Origin: Hetaerina americana
Lineage: Eukaryota > Arthropoda > Insecta > Odonata > Calopterygidae
Direction of reading: 5' to 3'
Length of the DNA stretch: 64,000 bases
Assembly: GCA_022747635.1 (NCBI GenBank)
Contig: JAKTNV010000005.1
Span: forward strand, 46,059,013-46,123,012
In this document: in pieces, positions 62,191 through 64,000 of the stretch
Numbering within the stretch: the first letter of the stretch is position 1
How the letters are laid out: the number at the start of each line of letters is the position of its first letter
Position numbers and translations under genes: made by a program
Notes under the pieces: generated by a model
Database searches by the model: none
The model's input: the letters and a program-made list of their open reading frames with translations, nothing else
Told to the model about the DNA's origin: nothing

Positions 62191-63405
62191 GAAAATGTGT
62201 ACAAAAGCCTTCTTCTGTTCAAGTTTTGAATTGGGGCCTCCTGAGAGCGATGACGTTCACGTGAAAGGCCCTCCGTTTGTTTCCTTCAAATGAAAAGGAC
62301 ACCATCAAGGTATTCGAAGAGGAGCCGAAGAAAAGTTAAGCAAAGAAAACTACCACAAAATCATTCCGATGGATAAAAAAAAGTTTTCATCAGGGAGAGT
62401 TAAGTACACTAAAGTGTTCGGCTAATACTTTATTTCGGACATTGTTTCTTTGATCTGTTCTTGCGATAAAAACATCGATGCCATATAAAAACAGGCAAAA
62501 TTTATTCTACCTATTCTTGAAAAATATAATGCCAGCCATTAGTTCATCTCGGCGTAGTCAAAGTCAATTCATAAACGTTTGACTGCAGGAGAACTGAAAT
62601 TTTTTACAGATGCTGAACCTTTAAGTCACAGACTAAAATTAATTGGCATTAATTTACTTTGTCTGAAACAATATTAGATAACCACCATCAAAAAAAGATC
62701 ACTTATAGGTGTAGGTTCAAGTAAAATGTCTCCTTATGAGTCAATCCGGTTGTTGAGGGTTTAGATCTACTATCAACGTCTTCAAGAGCAATCACTATGC
62801 ACTAAAGGACGCCCATGTACTGCAGTCATCCAGTTTCAATTGTCATAAAAAACTCAGGATAATTTTAAAACATGTAAAACACCACACTGTCATCAAACAT
62901 GTCCACCATTGCTTTCAGATTTAACTTAAGAATCCATTTAGTGAACCGCATTTGCCATCATTCCCAACACTAGTGCTCGAGATACCACTATCAAATAAGA
63001 CAAAAGCGGATCATTGAAAACCAAGGAAAGTGTGTGAGGGAATAAGACGAAGTAATGTGGTATGCGGTGGAAATAGTCCCGTCGCTGAATAAACACCAAC
63101 TTCCATCTTACTAGGGCGAGGAAACATGTGAGGGAAAGTCTTAGTTTGTTTGCCCTCATGGGATGGAGAAAAGACACGGTTGAAGCGTGAACATAAAAGG
63201 ACAAGGACGTTATGTGTAAAAACAGCTGAGGGCTATTGAGTTGTTGAAAAAATATTAAGAAAGCAGGATAAAATTATACGCAGCCAAAACTTTGAGAAAG
63301 CTATAAGTTTTTGGTCAATGTATTTCTCCAATAATTATACCAAAAAAAGAAAATTCTCTCTACTTTCTTTCACATTGTAATAAGATAACTATTTCCGACG
63401 TTAAA
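62191..63405. other. AT-rich noncoding stretch
   Basis: No gene is recognisable. Part of the last few hundred bases may belong to the LINE relic that follows, but nothing shows it. Confidence 0.45.
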
Positions 63406-63409
63406 AACG

Positions 63410-64000
63410 ATTCCCGGTTGCGAAGAAAGGAGAACACTGAGAAACACAAAAAATGAAGATCAGAGCGCTCTACACAGTAAATTACGTCACCACGTCATTA
63501 GAGAGTCAAAGTATGCGAAGACAGAGTGTATTGAAAACAGCTACGAAAAAATCTACGATACCATGAAGAAGGAAAACACTAAGAAGCATATATGCTGGTG
63601 TAGAGTAAATTTGGAGAAATAAAAACGAAATCCAACAATACCATAGATGCATAAATATTATAATGATAGAAAGTATCGAAAGGAAACAGCTGGAAGGAAT
63701 GCCTAAGAACTATATAAAGAGCCAATGCCACTGAGTGGTTGAACAAAGAAATAGAGTGAGAAAGATGAAAATGACCGAGGCTCAGATATACTGAGCAGTA
63801 AAATCGACAGAGCATTGAAAGAATTGAAGAAAAATAAACGAAGACTCTAACGAAAGTAAAAAACTACCGGTAGCTATCTGTATAAGAGTACAATTATTGT
63901 AATGGCAAATAAAACCAGTGTCAGATAATGAAAAGAAAATCGCATCGGTGTCAAATGAATTTGTGAGGTCAGAGAAGACATGAAAATGCTTCATTCACTT
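63410..64000 (+). mobile_element. Decayed RTE-like LINE ORF2, runs off the right edge
   Basis: Three frames in family order carry recognisable pieces of ORF2. An open stretch at 63422-63619 includes TLRNTKNEDQSALHSKLRHH, SKYAKTECIENSYEKI and MKKENTKKHICW; the family has a basic helix region ending near AK..W...C..IE....GNTK.AY. Next come WKEC at 63691-63702 and, one frame over, ELYKEP near 63706-63723. Then ILSSKIDRALKELKKNK (63788-63838) matches the I...V..ALK.LK..KAPG segment before the RT core. Last, YKSTIIVM and further KKT-like residues (63881 on) match the segment between RT blocks, followed by stops. It is the linker between the endonuclease and reverse transcriptase domains and the start of RT, dead through stops and shifts. 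The remainder lies outside the window. Confidence 0.7.

Noticed and set aside
63579..63815. 78-codon minus-strand open frame
   Set aside because: Shadow of the plus-strand LINE relic, whose motifs explain the sequence.

Overview
The window looks like AT-rich, gene-poor nuclear DNA of a large animal genome, most likely an arthropod and probably an insect. The evidence is the repeat content: two different mariner-family DNA transposons, tRNA-derived SINEs with Pol III A and B boxes, decayed RTE-like LINE fragments, a tiny mariner-type MITE and many long TA/TG microsatellites. There is no operon-like packing, no bacterial or organellar gene and no CRISPR-like array. I cannot name the species.

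I found no intact host protein-coding gene. Nearly every long open frame lies in a low-complexity C/T-rich or G/A-rich stretch or is an antisense shadow. The one weak host-gene candidate is an exon-like segment at 25672-25904 (+), with a pyrimidine tract plus AG upstream and a GT downstream. It also contains a perfect 12-bp hairpin, so it stays uncertain.

Layout. From 1 to 26 kb, AT-rich filler alternates with pyrimidine/purine-rich islands (1.5-2.5, 3.6-4.1, 4.8-5.5, 7.8-8.6, 10.9-11.4, 15.9-17.0, 17.7-18.3, 21.4-22.4 kb). This part also holds a 93-bp MITE at 9.2 kb, a CpG-dense element at 13.2-13.7 kb and TA arrays at 5.7, 6.0, 18.6 and 23.7 kb. From 26 to 46 kb the island pattern continues (26.1, 31.2, 34.6, 37.1, 41.7, 44.7 kb), with a minus-strand LINE 3' relic at 27.6-28.1 kb, a minus-strand SINE at 38.3-38.6 kb and a related SINE head at 45.6 kb. 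The block at 46.9-48.8 kb is composite: TA microsatellite, full-length mariner (1334 bp, two frameshifts), TA microsatellite, tRNA-derived SINE. From 50 to 64 kb there are further islands (50.5, 52.1, 54.3, 56.5, 58.1, 61.7 kb), a decayed second mariner lineage at 60.3-61.0 kb, a second copy of the 48.5-kb SINE at 61.1 kb, and a plus-strand LINE relic running off the right edge.

The mobile elements are independent insertions and no genes here work together. The main non-repeat signal is the recurring set of GC-richer islands, many with GAGAG/CTCTC clusters and some next to CpG-dense sequence. They could be regulatory DNA of a distant or intron-spanning gene, or a dispersed low-complexity class. 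The sequence alone does not decide this. I saw no convincing undescribed gene system.
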